This document shows positions 46,343-59,200 of a DNA stretch of 64,000 nt, piece after piece. The position numbers and the translations under genes were made by a program. Origin of the DNA: Embiotoca jacksoni (lineage: Eukaryota > Chordata > Actinopteri > Embiotocidae); the NCBI GenBank assembly GCA_022577435.1, contig JAKOON010000028.1, positions 682,001-746,000 on the forward strand. The letters are read 5' to 3'. Below the pieces are notes generated by a model. The model saw only the letters and a list, made by a program, of their open reading frames with translations. It ran no database searches and was not told where the DNA came from. Every line of letters starts with the position of its first letter. Position 1 is the stretch's first letter.

Positions 46343-46620
46343 CTGATTACAGCCCGTTTCTGCTGCGTCTCCGCGGAATGGATCTGCTGTGGAAGTCCAG
46401 AAAACCCCCTCTGATGAAAACCGATGCCCAACCGGGATTATTCTCAACACCGCGCGCCTCTTTATAAAAAAGCAGCCGTTAATGAAATGTGTGGATTTTC
46501 CCGACGTTGCTCCAGATGATCCCACGCCAGTCTGTGCTGCTGCAACTAACAGGAGCGGCGTCACCCGTGCGCATCACAGGCTCATCACAAGTTCACTGAG
46601 GCTCTGCTGCTGCTGGAGGC
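46343..46620 (-). other. vsnl1: Probable non-coding first exon of vsnl1
   Basis: On the minus strand a strong donor (AATCAG|GTAAGAAG) lies at about 46341. The sequence upstream of it is GC-rich and has scattered CpGs. VSNL1 genes carry an untranslated first exon separated from the ATG exon by an intron, which fits. The 5' limit is not defined by sequence. Confidence 0.4.
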
Positions 46621-47353
46621 TCACTTATAACGGGCTCTTCATCGTGATGAGGATGGTCAGCACCACCAAACCAAACATGTTGGATTATCTGATCTGCAGC
46701 TCTTCATTTAGGACACCAAATTATTCAGCAATCAGGAATTAGATTCAATAAATCTGCAACTGGAATGACAAACAGATTAAATTAATTTCAGGGTTCCCAA
46801 ATCCTCCGAATGTGACCACACAACAAAATAAAGTCTTTTAAGGGATTTTAATATTTGCATTCCTTCAGTCTGAAATCTTCAGGTTTATTCTAACATTATA
46901 TTCCCAGAGCTTTCAGCTGTGTCCCCTGGTCGTCTTCAGATGTGTATCCAGCTCTCATTTAACCCAGATTTACTTTCTCCTTCAGAGAGTAAAAATTCAG
47001 GTGGGAAAATGATGAAGAGAAGTCATAAAATAAATAATGGAATCGGTCCAATAAAAAGTGCTTCTTTTCTTTTTGCAGAAAGTAAAGAAATAGATCAGGT
47101 TTGTCTGTAATATTTATCTGCCCGAACGTGTTTCTGGAGTGATGCCACAAAAATTACAGTGTATTTTTATCTATGAGCAACTGAGTGTGATTCTATAACC
47201 TTTAATTTCATCTTTAACTTCTCCAGAGGAGCTCAGACTGGTAAATGCACTGCTGTGATTAATCTTAATTTCATTTGGGAATATGTAGAGCAGAGGGGCC
47301 TCAATTATTCCCTATGAAGGGCCAAAAGTAAATGTTTGTTATGTGAAATTATA

Positions 47354-48989
47354 CAGTGCACCTGGAAAGTAGTCACAGCGCTTCACTTTTCCACATTTTC
47401 TTATGTTACAGCCTTATTCAAAAATGGATTAAATTAATTTGTTTCCTCAAAATTCTACACACAATACCCCATCATGACAAAGTGAAAAAAAGTTTGTTTA
47501 AAATTTTGGTAAATCTGTTAAAAATAAAGAGTGAAAATATAACATGTACATAGGTAGTCACAGCCTTTGCGCAATACTTTGTTGAAGCACCTTTAGCAGC
47601 AATTACAGCCTCAAGTCTTTTTGAGTATGATGCTACAAGCTTGGCACCTATTTTTGGGCAGTTTCTCCCATTCTTCTTTGCAGGACCTCTCAAGCTCCAT
47701 CAGGTTGGATGGGGAGCGTCGGTGCACAGCCATTTTCAGATCTCTCCGGAGATGTTCAATCGGGTTCAAGTCTGGGCTCTGGCTGGGCCACTCAAGGACA
47801 TTCACAGAGTTGTCCCGAAGCCACTCCTTTGTTATCTTGGCTGTGTGCTTCGGGTCGTTGTCCTGTTGGAAGATGAACCTTCGCCCCAGTCTGAGGTCCA
47901 GAGCGCTCTGGAGCAGGTTTTCATCAAGGATGTCTCTGTACATTGCTGCATTCATCTTTCCCTCCATCCTGACTAGTCTCCCAGTTCCTGCCGCTGAAAA
48001 ACATCCCCACAGCATGATGCTGCCACCACCATGCTTCACTATAGGGATGGTGTTGGCCAGGTGATGAGCGGTGCCTGGTTTCCTCCAAACATGACGCTTG
48101 GCATTCAGGCCAAAGAGTCCAATCTTTGTTTCATCAGACCAGAGAATTTGGTTTCTCATGGTCTGAGAGTCCTTCAGGTGCCTTTTGGCAAACTCCAGGT
48201 GGGCTGTCATGTGCCTTTTACTGAGGAGTGTCTTCCGTCTGATCACTCTACCATACAGGCCTGCTTGGTGGAGTGCTGCAGAGATGGTTGTCCTTCTGGA
48301 AGGTTCTCCTCTCTTCACAGAGCAATGCTAGAGCTCTCTCAGAGTGACCATCAGGTTCTTGGTCACCTCCCTGACTAAGGGCCTTCTCCCCCGATCACTC
48401 AGTTTGGCCGGGCGGCCAACTCTAGGAAGAGTCCTGGTGGTTCCAAACTTCTTCCATTTATGGATGATGGAGGCCATTGTGGTCATTGAAACCTTCAATG
48501 CTGCAGAAATTTTTCTGTACCCTTCCCCAGATCTGTGCCTCGATACAATCCTGTCTCAGCGGTCTACAGATAATTCCTTGGACTTCATGGCTTGGTTTGT
48601 GCTCTGACATGCACTGTCAACTGTGGGACCTTATATAGACAGATGTGTGCCTTTCCAAATCATGTCCAATAAACTAAATTTACCACAGGTGGACTCCAAT
48701 CAAGTTGTAGAAACATCTCAAGGATGATCAGTGGAAACAGGATGCACCTGAGCTCAATTTTGAGTGTCATGGTAAAGACTGTGAATACTTATGTACGTGA
48801 TTTTTTTCATTTTTTATTTTTAATAGATTTGCAAAAATTAAAAAAAAAAAAACATTTTCACTTCATCATTATGAGGTATTCTGTGTAGAATTTTGAGGGG
48901 AAAAAAAGAATTTAATCCATTTTGAAATCAGGCTTTAACAACAAAATGTGGAAAAAGTGAAGCGCTGTGAAAACTTTCTGGATGCACTG
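47354..48989 (-). mobile_element. Tc1-like transposon, second family, inactivated
   Basis: The element spans 1636 bp between TA dinucleotides. The ends CAGTGCACCTGGAAAGTAGT and their near complement (ctttctggatgcactg) continue into longer inverted repeats of about 100 bases or more. It differs clearly from the element at 11282. Its transposase is broken (see the pseudogene entry), so this copy is a fossil. Confidence 0.9.
47480..48590 (-). pseudogene. Tc1-like transposase, broken
   Basis: Homology runs the length of a Tc1 transposase but not in one frame. The N-terminal part (KELSVDR, then a stop, then DRIVSRHRSG near 48560) has a premature stop. The best catalytic stretch is 48318-47611, with ILWSDETKIGLFG, IVKHGGGSIMLWG, FQQDNDPKHTAKI and SPDLNPIEHLRRDLK, so the DDE acidic residues remain readable. 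A further shift occurs near 47650, after which the normal C-terminus continues in another frame (ASYSKRLEAVIAAKG). Damage is therefore at both ends. Confidence 0.88.
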
Positions 48990-49009
48990 TATGTCATTAA
49001 ATGTGATAT

Positions 49010-49670
49010 TTTACCAAAAATAAATGTAGAAAATCTAAAATAACATGTCAGAATTACAATTTGCAAATCATGTAAACCAATATTCTATTGAAAATAGACC
49101 AAAGTCTAATGCAATCAAATGTTGAAACTGAGAATTTTTGTTGTTTTATGAAAAATATGTGCTCATTTTGAATTTGATGGCAGCAACACGTCTCAAAAAA
49201 AAGTTGTGACAGGGTCATGTTTACCACTGTGCTGCATCACCTCTTCTTTTAACAACACTCTGTTAACATTTGGGAACTGAGGAGACCAGTTTGTGGAGTT
49301 TTGAAAGTGAAATGTTGTCCCATTCTTGGCTCCGTTGTCGGGCACAGAGAAGGCTGCAGTGTTTCCGGATCATGTTTATATCTGATTTCTTCTTTGCATG
49401 GTGGAGTTTTAACCTGCATTAGTGGATGCAGTGATGAACTGTGTTCACAGACAATGGTATTCAGAAGGGTTCCTGAGCCCATGCAGTGATTTCCACTACA
49501 GATTGGTGTTTTTAATGCAGTGCCTGCCTGAGGGCCCTGAAAATGAGCATTTCAACATTTTATGTTGTTTTTGGTCTATTTTTAAATAAGTATGCATTTA
49601 CCTGATTTTCAAATCATCACATTCTGTTTTTATTTACATTTTACACAGCGTCCCAACTGTCTGTGATGTG
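49010..49670. mobile_element. Deleted Tc1-like element next to the 47354 copy
   Basis: Fragments of the same family as 20686-21092 are visible: cacgtctcaaaaaaaagttg, caacactctgttaacatttg, and the inverted stretch cctgagcccatgcagtgatt. It ends in ttacacagcgtcccaact. The interior is rearranged and encodes no transposase. It lies directly beside another Tc1 copy, in a repeat-rich gap between vsnl1 and scml4. Confidence 0.65.
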
Positions 49671-49679
49671 TGAACTTGA

Positions 49680-51940
49680 TCAGAATTACATGATATACTG
49701 AGTGAAACTGTTGATTTTCTCTAAGTATTCTACCTGCAGGTAAAACAGAAACAAAATGAAGCTGTTTCTGATTTATGGGGACCCACTTGGGGCCCTGTAA
49801 GGACCAGAGGCTGCCTGAGAGCCGCAGATGTAGGTCACCTTTGTTAAATCATGCGTGTTGAAGAACAGATGAGGTTCGCAGCCAACATGATTCTCAGACG
49901 TGCGGACCAAAATCCAAATCTGGGTGCATTCAGGACGAGCCGAAGCCCAGAAAAGAAAAGTCTCACGAACATGTCGGATAATTTAATACTCACATACAGC
50001 ACGGCGTACATGTGGGAGTTTCTTTACATCTCACAAACACGAAAGCAAACAGGTAAATACGTGGATTATTTTTAGCACCGGCGTAGAGTCCTGACCCATT
50101 CAGCTTCCTCCAAAACACTTCTTCATAGTGATTTTCAAAATAAAACACCTTGCTTTGATCTCACTAGGCATGGCTTACATGTAATATCCTGACAGCAGCA
50201 TTCACTTACAAAGGTTATTGATTAGAAAAGGATGCATACTGTACACCTAAAGTGGTGTACAAAAGCAATATTATATTATATACCATTTACATGTGTAACA
50301 TTTAACTTCTGTATCATCACTGATGCTGGATAGAAACATATGAATTTTAATTAAAAACATGTGGAGGCTGTGGAGATAACATGGAACAATCCTGCATATA
50401 GAAACATAAATATATCACGCGCACAATGCTCTCGTTTCCTTTATATACTGTGTATTTACAGGAGAGCTGCAGTCTTTCTATGGAGGCTGTTTGTTCTGCT
50501 TATACTGCTGTTAATATTAAAATTCTAATAATAAAAAAAAAAAAAAATTCAATGGTGAACCTTTTTGTTTAAAAGTAATGTGAAAAAAATAGTATCAAAA
50601 TGATTTTTTGAATCTCTCGATCAAAAATCAATAATGCACCGTTATCGATATGTTTTCATCTCAGTAAACACGATAAGATCGTACAGCGACGTTGGACACA
50701 GTTTCTGAAGGTATAAAGTGTTTTCTGTTGAACAGATGATGGATAAATATATTAAGAATGAACATACGTTTTCGGTATTCTGTGCCAAACGTTGAGCCAG
50801 GAAGTGGAGAGAGAGTTGAAGGTGTGATCATCACGACGTGACATCATGGGAATCTTTGACCTCACCTCCGGTCCGTGAGCCAATGGGAAGAGAGTAGAGT
50901 CTCCAGGTGTGAGGTGCACCTGTCGTACTGTCTCTGCTGCACCAACAAATACATGCTGCATTCAAACGTTGTCGTATTCACCGTGTACAGAGAAGAGTCC
51001 GTACCAACGGCGCCCTCTTGTGGTAGTCACCACGTCGGAACTCTTAAATGTTCTACAAGCCTCCAGTTCACCAGTTGTGACGTGTTTGTTTACAGAAAAG
51101 TCAGAGGTCATGGAAGTTCATGTTCGGTTGGATGTTAAGCTAATATATTGTAGTTTTAGTCATGTAGAGTTTGTCTTCATAATTTAGATAATAGTCTATG
51201 TCTGAGGAAAATGTTAATCTTCCCAACAGCCTCATCTTTTCCCTCTGTGTCTTTGTATTTCCTGTGAACTTAATAAACTGTTAGCCTCTGTGGCTTCTAG
51301 ACGCCCTCCATGTTGCTGACTTCCCGTGTTTGTAACCACGAGTTCCATTTGAACCCAGAAACAGTTTGAAAACAGCTGGTGAACAAAGTGTTTAACATCT
51401 AACGAGCCAGATATTTTCCTCCAGGAGTCGGTGGAGACCAAAAACGGAGCTAAAAGGGATCGAATGTCTGGCAGCCAAAAACTCAACTCCAAAAGTAAAT
51501 GGTAATGTTGTAACATTTTCTAGCAAGTATAATATTATTTGAGAAGGTTTAGAAGCCAATCATCATTGGCTGAAAAATCAATCACTGCAGATTTTTTCAG
51601 GCAAAAATGTATGTAAATCCGAAAACTGTTGTAGTCTCAGTTTGCAGATGTTACAGATGTCATCGTGAAGACTGAAGATGAAGTAAACCTGAATGTTTCA
51701 CTGACCGTTTCACTCTTTCTGAAGCATCACATCTCCCCTTGGATTCGGAGGGAAAACGAAGATTAACCTCTTTGCTTTTCTACTTTAGTTGCAGAGCAGG
51801 AAGTGGCCCCTTCAGGGGACTCGAAAAGAAGCGACGAACCTCGTCACCCTGGAGACTCTCCTCTCCTCCAGTTGGCTCTCGGACCCGCGGCCCTCAGACG
51901 TGACCTCAGTCGAACGTTCTGCTGGATTTAAAGTGAGTGT
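49680..51940. other. Intergenic interval upstream of the scml4 3' end
   Basis: I see no supported gene. The right-hand part presumably includes scml4 3' untranslated sequence. No clear repeats or conserved signals stand out apart from AT-rich runs around 50270-50600. Confidence 0.45.
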
Positions 51941-53930
51941 TCAGAACTTGGTCTGCTTTAGTTTGTCGATGTGGTAGCAGAGCTTCAGGGCCGGGCCCAG
52001 CTTCAGTCCCAGGTACTTCATGATCATGTCGCTCTTCAGGAGCAGCAAAGCGTTCCCGTCGATCTCCTGAGGAAAGCGGAAGGACATTGGAGTCAGAGAG
52101 GAAGGGACATCGGTAGGTGACGTGTGGAGGAAATACTTGACTTACATGTTTCCTGAAGACATCTGCGTGAGGGCCGAGAGCCTGGGGGTCCGCGTCCCTG
52201 ATGAACCACACCACGTCCTCCACCGACCAGGTGGACGGGTCCTTGTTGGGCGGAGCTTTGGACTCCTGCGACTCTGGAGATGCGTTATATCCTCCTGCAG
52301 GAACAAAGAGAAGAAAGCAGCTTTTACGTTTGTGTTTCGTCGAGACAAAGGTCACCACCGTCCTCACGAGGACGTCCCACCTGTCCTGTTGCTCTCGGGG
52401 AACGTGTTGGGGCTGCTGGACGACTGCCTGCACATGCCGATGGAGGCCGAGCCGTTGGGGAACTGCTGAGACGAACGGAACCCGTAGGAGGACTTTGGGG
52501 AGTAGGAGGAGCTGATGGAGCCGAAGGCGGAGTCCCCGGGGTCGAGGGAGTAGCGCTTCCCATCCAACTGGTCTAAGTGGTAGTCGTCTGCCATCGATGT
52601 CTCAGCTGCAGACAGGGCGGAGGAATCAGAGACGGAACCCTGTAGCCTGCGTGTCGGAGCAGTGAACTGTGGGAGTGAAGTACCGTCGGAGTGGTAGGAG
52701 GCGGCGCTGTGCTGCGTGATGGGCTGGTCGCTGAACAGGTTCTCGCAGTGCAGGCTGCGACAGAGCTTCTTCAGGAAGCGCAGCACATAGTCGATGCTGT
52801 TCACCACGGGGAGGCTCAGGAGATGCTGCTTCCCATCAAACGTGGCTGCAGGAGCAGAAACGGGGCACCACTTGAAACACAGCTCACACGCAGCCTCCTC
52901 CACATCACTTCATTCAACCTGAGCTGATGGCGTGTTTGTGTCAGCACCACCGCAGGTAAAGTGTTAAACAAGCAGAGAGGAACACCTGAGCGAGGTCTTG
53001 GTACAACACCTGATATCTTTTCTCCTCCGTAGCCCTGCGTGAGGAGGGTGAACACGGTCTTCTGCTGGAAGGCGCTGTCGATGCAGCCCTGCACGGCCTG
53101 CTGCAGCACCACCGACGGTCGGTCCGGCCCGAAGTGGTCGGGCAGCTGCTGAATCTTTTTGCGGTCCAGGTTGGGGCCGGTGTTGGCCTGTTTGTTGATG
53201 TAGATACAGACTGAAACAAGAAATGGAGCAGCAGGTGAAATGTCTGGTGACCATTTTAGCGTCTTTAAGCCGCTGCAGACCAGACCGAGTGCTCGGGTGG
53301 CGTACCTGTGAGCACCTGGGGCGTGGCCGAGTGGGGGATGGTGGCAGCATCCTGAGGGATGGAGCTCATGTCGGGCTCCGGGGTGCTGCTGGGCGGAGAG
53401 ATAGCCAGCGGTGTCATCACCATCCGAGGTTTGAGCTGCAGGACGACAAGTTTGTTTGGTCATATTATTTATTCATGCATCCAAATCCTGCAGAGACGAG
53501 GAAGTAAACGGCAAAAACAGCCGTGGTTGTAATGAAATAACGTGATGATATCTGACTGCAGCAGAACAAACAGATGTTACACTGAGGTCCTGTGAAGTCT
53601 GAAGGGCACGGAGCCTGTGTGTCTGTGTACACATGCATTTTTAAACACACTGCACCCACCCACACACCCTATCACCCCTTCCTTCCCCCTCTGGCTGACC
53701 TTGAAGCCCGGCTTTCTCCCCCTCTTCTTCGGCACTTTGAGCGGCGGGAGCGACTCGGGATAGCGGTTAGGAAAATCCATCTTGGCGACATTGCGGAGGG
53801 GGGGTCTCCCTCTCTTCCTGCCCGGTATCTTCCCCGCCTGGCTGGGGATGAAGGAGGGAGTCACTGCAGCTGATTGCATCTCACTGTTGTTGCTGTCTGA
53901 CTTCTGTGCCGTGGCTGCAGGTACACTCAT
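51941..53930 (-). CDS. scml4: Sex comb on midleg-like protein 4
   Basis: Seven exons, near 53930-53700, 53435-53306, 53210-53010, 52845-52684, 52605-52381, 52294-52146 and 52066-51941, give about 407 residues (human SCML4 has 414). The start MSVPAATAQKSDSNNSEM lies just after an acceptor in the first visible exon. Two AT-hook-like basic motifs follow (GRKRGRPPL and KKRGRKPGFK), then the conserved SLED-type domain (CIYINKQANTGPNLDRKK, LPDHFGPDRPSVVLQQAVQG, LPVVNSIDYVLRFLKKLCRS). A serine-rich linker leads to the C-terminal SAM domain (STWSVEDVVWFIRDADPQAL, then EIDGNALLLLKSDMIMKYLG) ending KLKQTKF. SCML proteins are Polycomb-group relatives acting in chromatin repression; SAM domains assemble them with partners. 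No MBT repeats are present, as in human SCML4. Synteny with afg1l and foxo3 supports the name. Confidence 0.94.
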
Positions 53931-54368
53931 TTGGAGCTGCAGACAAAGGAAAGAGAAACACATCTGAGCGTGCACTTTACGTGCACATTAATCATCCTGC
54001 ACCGTACGTGCTGGAGAGCAGCATTAGCATCCATTTACAGCAGACACTGAGCCGGCAGAGGTGCACAACACATCCAAACACTGAGAGACTGCAGAGCACT
54101 CAGCAGCTCAGTAATCAAACAACACAAAAGGGCAGCCATGCATGAGCTGTGGAGGAAACAGCACCTCCATCCTGCTCGGAGAACACACCAATAAACCTGA
54201 GAGGGGAGGGGGCGGGGGGCTGTTACCTACTGTCTCCTATTGTGAAAGCCCAACAGTCGAGACCTTTTTGTCTTAAATCCCAGCAGACTAAGAGGCGACT
54301 ATCACTCTGAATCGTCACTGTGCAGGAGAAGCCATCCTATCTCTCCCCTCGTCCCTGTTTGGTGAACA

Positions 54369-54391
54369 CTCTGCTGCTGCTGCTGCTGCTG
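54369..54391. repeat. (CTG)n trinucleotide run upstream of scml4
   Basis: Seven CTG units lie in the 5' flank or leader of scml4. Confidence 0.8.
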
Positions 54392-54789
54392 CACACAGGC
54401 TGCAGACATCTCATTAGACTAATGCATTCAGCAGTAGCAGAGGGAGGAGGAGGAGGGGTGTGGGGGGGATTGACTTCACCATGGCTACCCAGCTATGAAT
54501 TACCATGAGGATGACAGCTTCCACCCTAATCTTTAAAACGAGCGGCAGCGTCGAGACGAGGCTCATCGTCTGCAGCTGTAGCAGGAAGAAGCTGCAGGAT
54601 GTTTCTCTATTCAACGGAGATCCATCAAAGGACAGCGCATGTAAACAAACAGGAAGCGGTCAGCCGGCACTCACCATCCAGACCAGATGTGGAGGATCCC
54701 GTCGCCTCCCACTGCTTTCAGGCTTTCAGTTCCCAACAGTAGAGACCTCAGAGCGAGGCGGACTCACTGTAATACTGTATATATACGAG

Positions 54790-54855
54790 AGTGTGTGTGT
54801 GTGTGTGTGTGTGTGTTTGTGTGTGTACAACAGAGACAGACACAGAGCGAGTGAC

Positions 54856-54906
<51 letters not shown>

Positions 54907-54917
54907 GTGTGCATTAA
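54790..54917. repeat. Paired (TG)n microsatellites
   Basis: Two TG runs (about 54790-54828 and 54857-54917) are separated by roughly 28 bases of unique sequence. They lie upstream of scml4. Confidence 0.9.
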
Positions 54918-54959
54918 AGGGAGAGAGGGAGAAGGGCTCCTCTGTTGTCATGGCAACAA

Positions 54960-56263
54960 GCCTGTAAGCCCTTTAACACCCTGACAGTTGTCTGCCATGT
55001 TTTGTCTGCAGCTCAGAGCCGAGGGAGGAAATAACTGGACTGCTGTTAATTATTATGAGAAACAGTGACTCTTATTGTTTTATATTTGTATGTGGTTTTG
55101 TACTTTAATATCTTTATTATGTGCTGTGAATGTTTTACACTCAGATTAACGACTGATACGGTTCGTTTAGACCCTCATTGATCAGCTGATGGATTGATTG
55201 CTCTTTTGTTCTGCGGCTGTTTGGATCATCTTTGAGGGAAAATGCCAAACAGTTGCTGGTTCCAGGATTTTCCAAATGTGACGAGTCGGTGCGTTTCTTT
55301 GTCCTGCATCATAGTGCACTGAACATACTTCAGGCTATTTTTTTCCCCTGTTTTGGCATATATTTAAGCAATAAATAAAACAAAAAAACAGGCTGATTAT
55401 TTAGATATTAAAAAACATGAATTTGCCACAAATAACATGATAATAAAAACATCATTTGAATCTAGTTTATGTGTGAACATATAATGTAAAAATTTAATTT
55501 GTGTTAAGGAGCATGAAGACTGGAGAGCTTATTTTTAATTATTCACTGATCAATTCACTCATCAATATGAACAGTTTGTCTGCACTCTCAGTTTTTGTGC
55601 CACATGACGATCAATAGTTTTAACGGCGAGCTTCAAACGGAGCGTTCCATAATTTGAACATGTGTGTTTTCCAAATTTAGGCCATGAAAGTAGGCCTCAC
55701 ATTCATTTATCTCCCACTGTAACAACACTCGGTACTTCAGTATATTTAGGCACTAATAATTACTTTTTATTATTGTTTAATTTATCTAGCCATATATTTT
55801 TTTATTCATTATGGAATTTGGATAAAATAAAAAAAAACATAAGTAAAGTTCAATTTAAAAAGATACTAAAATAAAGATATTAAAAAGAGAAATACAAACA
55901 GCATCTATAGTTTTAGAAATAGAACATTTTATTTGGGACTATTCATTCATACCTTCCACTTAACTGTAATTTATGTTCGGTTTAATCTATTTATTAAATT
56001 TCAACTTGTTTTTTTTATTTTGCTCTTTAAAATACGAATTATATTTTTTCAATCTCTTTATTTTTCAGTCTTACTTTGACTCACATTGTTCATTATAAAA
56101 TTATAGTAATAAAGATAATATTATAGTGTTTATTTGTAATAATCCCGGATGTTTTAATACAATAATAGCGGTCACAATAAAAAGTCGGTCGCCCCCTTCT
56201 GGCTGGTTTTAAACCCGCTTCCGTCTGTTTTGTCTTTGTTGATAAAGTTCCGTTGAATCCAAG
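54960..56263. other. Intergenic interval between scml4 and afg1l
   Basis: The middle is strongly AT-rich with no gene. The last 60 bases, including cgcttccgtctg and caagATGGCGG, form the afg1l 5' leader. The two genes are divergently transcribed, so promoters lie at both ends, but no motif is decisive. Confidence 0.45.
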
Positions 56264-59200
56264 ATGGCGGCGTGCGTCCCGCTGCGGGTGAAGATGTCAT
56301 CCTCAGTTTCAGCGGGCTTCAGGTTCCTTTTAAAACAGAAATATTGTCCCGGACAGCTGCTGACGTCTCTCAGACGAGGTGAGACCAGGTTCCGGTGAGT
56401 TTGGAGCGTTTACCGGGTCGGTCTTGCTGGTTTTATCTCCATCGGAGGAGTCACCGCAGCCGGTTAACTATTAACTAACCGGTGTAGCTAGTTAATTTTT
56501 AACTAACCGGTGTTTCCATGTTAACTTGGAGTCACTACAGATCTGTAAACTTACCGGGTCGTTATTTTCCCGCTCTCTCAGACTAGTTAGTAGTGAACCT
56601 TTGGTCTTCCACCGGAGGAACTAACTTTCTGACCAGAAGCCGGTTTTCAGAAGGTAAACACCGAGTGTGTTCTGCTCCGGTACCGACCATCTTGTCGTTG
56701 TCGTTTCCGTGAAGGTTCCTCGGTGAACGCCCGGCAGGCGGAGGAGGACGGCGGCGCGGCGAGCGGCTCCTGCGGCCCTCTGGACCACTACGGCGGGCTG
56801 ATCCGGGACGGGGCGCTGCGGGAGGACGAGCACCAGAAAGCGGTGCTGCAGAACCTGGACCGGTTGCACCGGACCCTGCGGGGGTACAGCAACACCCCGA
56901 CCTCCATCTTCTCCAAGGTAGACACCGACAAGGCTGTTCCCGGTGGAACTGCTCTGAATGAACCTTTCAAAGTAAAACGCTTCCTTTCAAAGTAAAACCA
57001 CAAATGCTCTGGGTTTTGCTGCTATTTTTTTAATATTATTTCTGGATTATTCAAACTCGCACTGAGATCTACAGCTGCTCCCTTTACTGTGAAAATTAAT
57101 CGAGTCCTGAAATATTTAACTGCGCTGAAGAAGTTCTAATGAATCTGTCTTTGTTTTGTTAAATTTCACTGATTAATCTGTCTGAGAATCTTTTTGCTGA
57201 CTTTCCGTCTCCACATCTTTCAGTTTTTCACGAAGCCGAAGCCTCCGAAAGGTTTCTACATCTACGGTGATGTTGGTAAGACAGAGACGTGTCTGTTTGA
57301 GTTTGATTCCTCTGCCAACGCTGTGTTTCACGTTCAGATGACCTCCTAACGATCCGTCTCCTCTCAGGAACTGGAAAAACCATGGTGATGGACCTGTTTT
57401 ATTCGTACGTGGAGACGGAGAAGAAGAAGAGGGTTCACTTCCACGGCTTCATGCTGGACGTTCATAAACGTGAGTCTCTTCCTCCTTCCGGACCTTCTGT
57501 GTTTCCAGGTGGACGGTTGAACCTCTGACTGGAGATAACGCAGATACATTTTCCACCTTCAGGGATCCACCGGCTGAAACAGAACCTGCCCAAGAGGAAA
57601 GCAGGAAAAATGGCCAAGTCGTATGACCCCATCGCTCCCGTCGCCGAGGAGATCAGCGAGGAGGCATGTCTGCTGTGCTTCGACGAGTTCCAGGTGACAG
57701 ACATCGCCGACGCCATGATCCTCAAGCAGCTGTTCGAGAACCTGTTCCTGAAAGGGGTGGTCGTCGTGGCGACATCGAACCGACCGCCTGAAGGTGAGCA
57801 GGAAGTGATGTCGCACGTTCAAATCTGCAGAACGTAATTAGTTCTGCTTTAATAGGAAACATATTTATATTTAAACATTTCTGATCTCAACGATCACCAA
57901 CTGAGATCTGATCAATCTTTAATTCTGATCTTCCCTCAGACTTGTACAAGAACGGTTTGCAGAGAGTGAACTTCGTCCCTTTCATCGCCGTGTTGCAGGT
58001 GAGAACGTGAAATATTTTCTCTCCCGTTGCCTGATGAGCTCTTTGTTTTTTTTGTTTTTTTTGTCGTTCTCCTGCAGAAATATTGCCAAACTCTGCGTCT
58101 GGATTCTGGGATCGACTACCGCAGACAGAACCGACCCTCCGCTGGAAAACTCTACTTCCTGTAAGACGTTCTACTTCCTGTAAGACGTGCTGACGGCAGC
58201 AGCAGCAGCAGCGTCTGCTCTGCCACTCCGTAACGTTGTTTTGTCTCCTGCAGTTCCAGCGAGCTGGACGTCGAGGCCACGCTCGACAAGATGTTTGATG
58301 AACTCGCTTTCAAACAGAACGACAGTAAGAAGACTTCAGATTATTTTTTTTTTTTACTTCCCTCTGCGGCCGATGGACGTTTATCAGAAACATCAGGTTA
58401 TGTTACGTAAAAAGATCGGATTTTATTTCGACAGTAACGCGACCGAGAGTCATGAACGTCCATAACAGGAAGGTGCGTCTGAACAAAGCGTGCGGGACCA
58501 TCGCTGACTGTGCGTTTGAGGAGCTCTGCGACAGAGTGAGTCTCTTTCTGTCTGTCCGATACAAACTGTGGGATGAATGTCGTTACAGCTGCTGTTGTCT
58601 GTGTTTTAATCGCCTGTCTGGCCTCTCGGAGGACACGCAGCTTAAAGACGAGTTGGTCTGCAGAGTCTTATTCGACAGATCTGTTTTCCTTCTCGGCCGT
58701 CGGCGAGTTAGAAACGTCTCGAACGTCTGGCGTCCAAAAAACTGAAATCGACCAGCGGAGAGAAGTGTTTTATTTGCACGATGGATAACTGCCTCTCTAC
58801 AGTCTGGTTTATTTCAGCAAGTTCGCATTAATCCTGAAAATATTGACATGTTTTCAGCTACACAGTTCAGCTGCTGAGTTCTTATGAACCCGAGTTCTGT
58901 TCACAGCTTTGTCTTCATAGCTAATAAATTCATACGTGTTGGGTTTTTATTTTCTGCACCTTTTTTCTCTTTTTTTTTCTGCAAGTTTGTGTGTCTTTTG
59001 AAATGAAGGAACTGAACCTAGAGTTTAAGCGACTCACTGGTGGCTCCACTGGGGTTTTAAATCCAGAATAGCTAGAAAACGTTGAAGGTTTCGTGTGGAA
59101 CGTTTCAGCCTCTCGGAGCCAGCGACTACCTGGAGATCTGCCGTCTGTTCGACACCGTCTTCATCCGACACATTCCTCTGCTGACGCTCAACAAGAAGAG

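Noticed and set aside
54726..54984. Open frames with HTHT or VCVC runs upstream of scml4
   Set aside because: They come from TG microsatellites and have no other coding sign.
56379..56394. The strong donor CCG|GTGAGT as the end of afg1l exon 1
   Set aside because: It puts exon 2 in the wrong frame; the donor at 56378 gives the expected protein.
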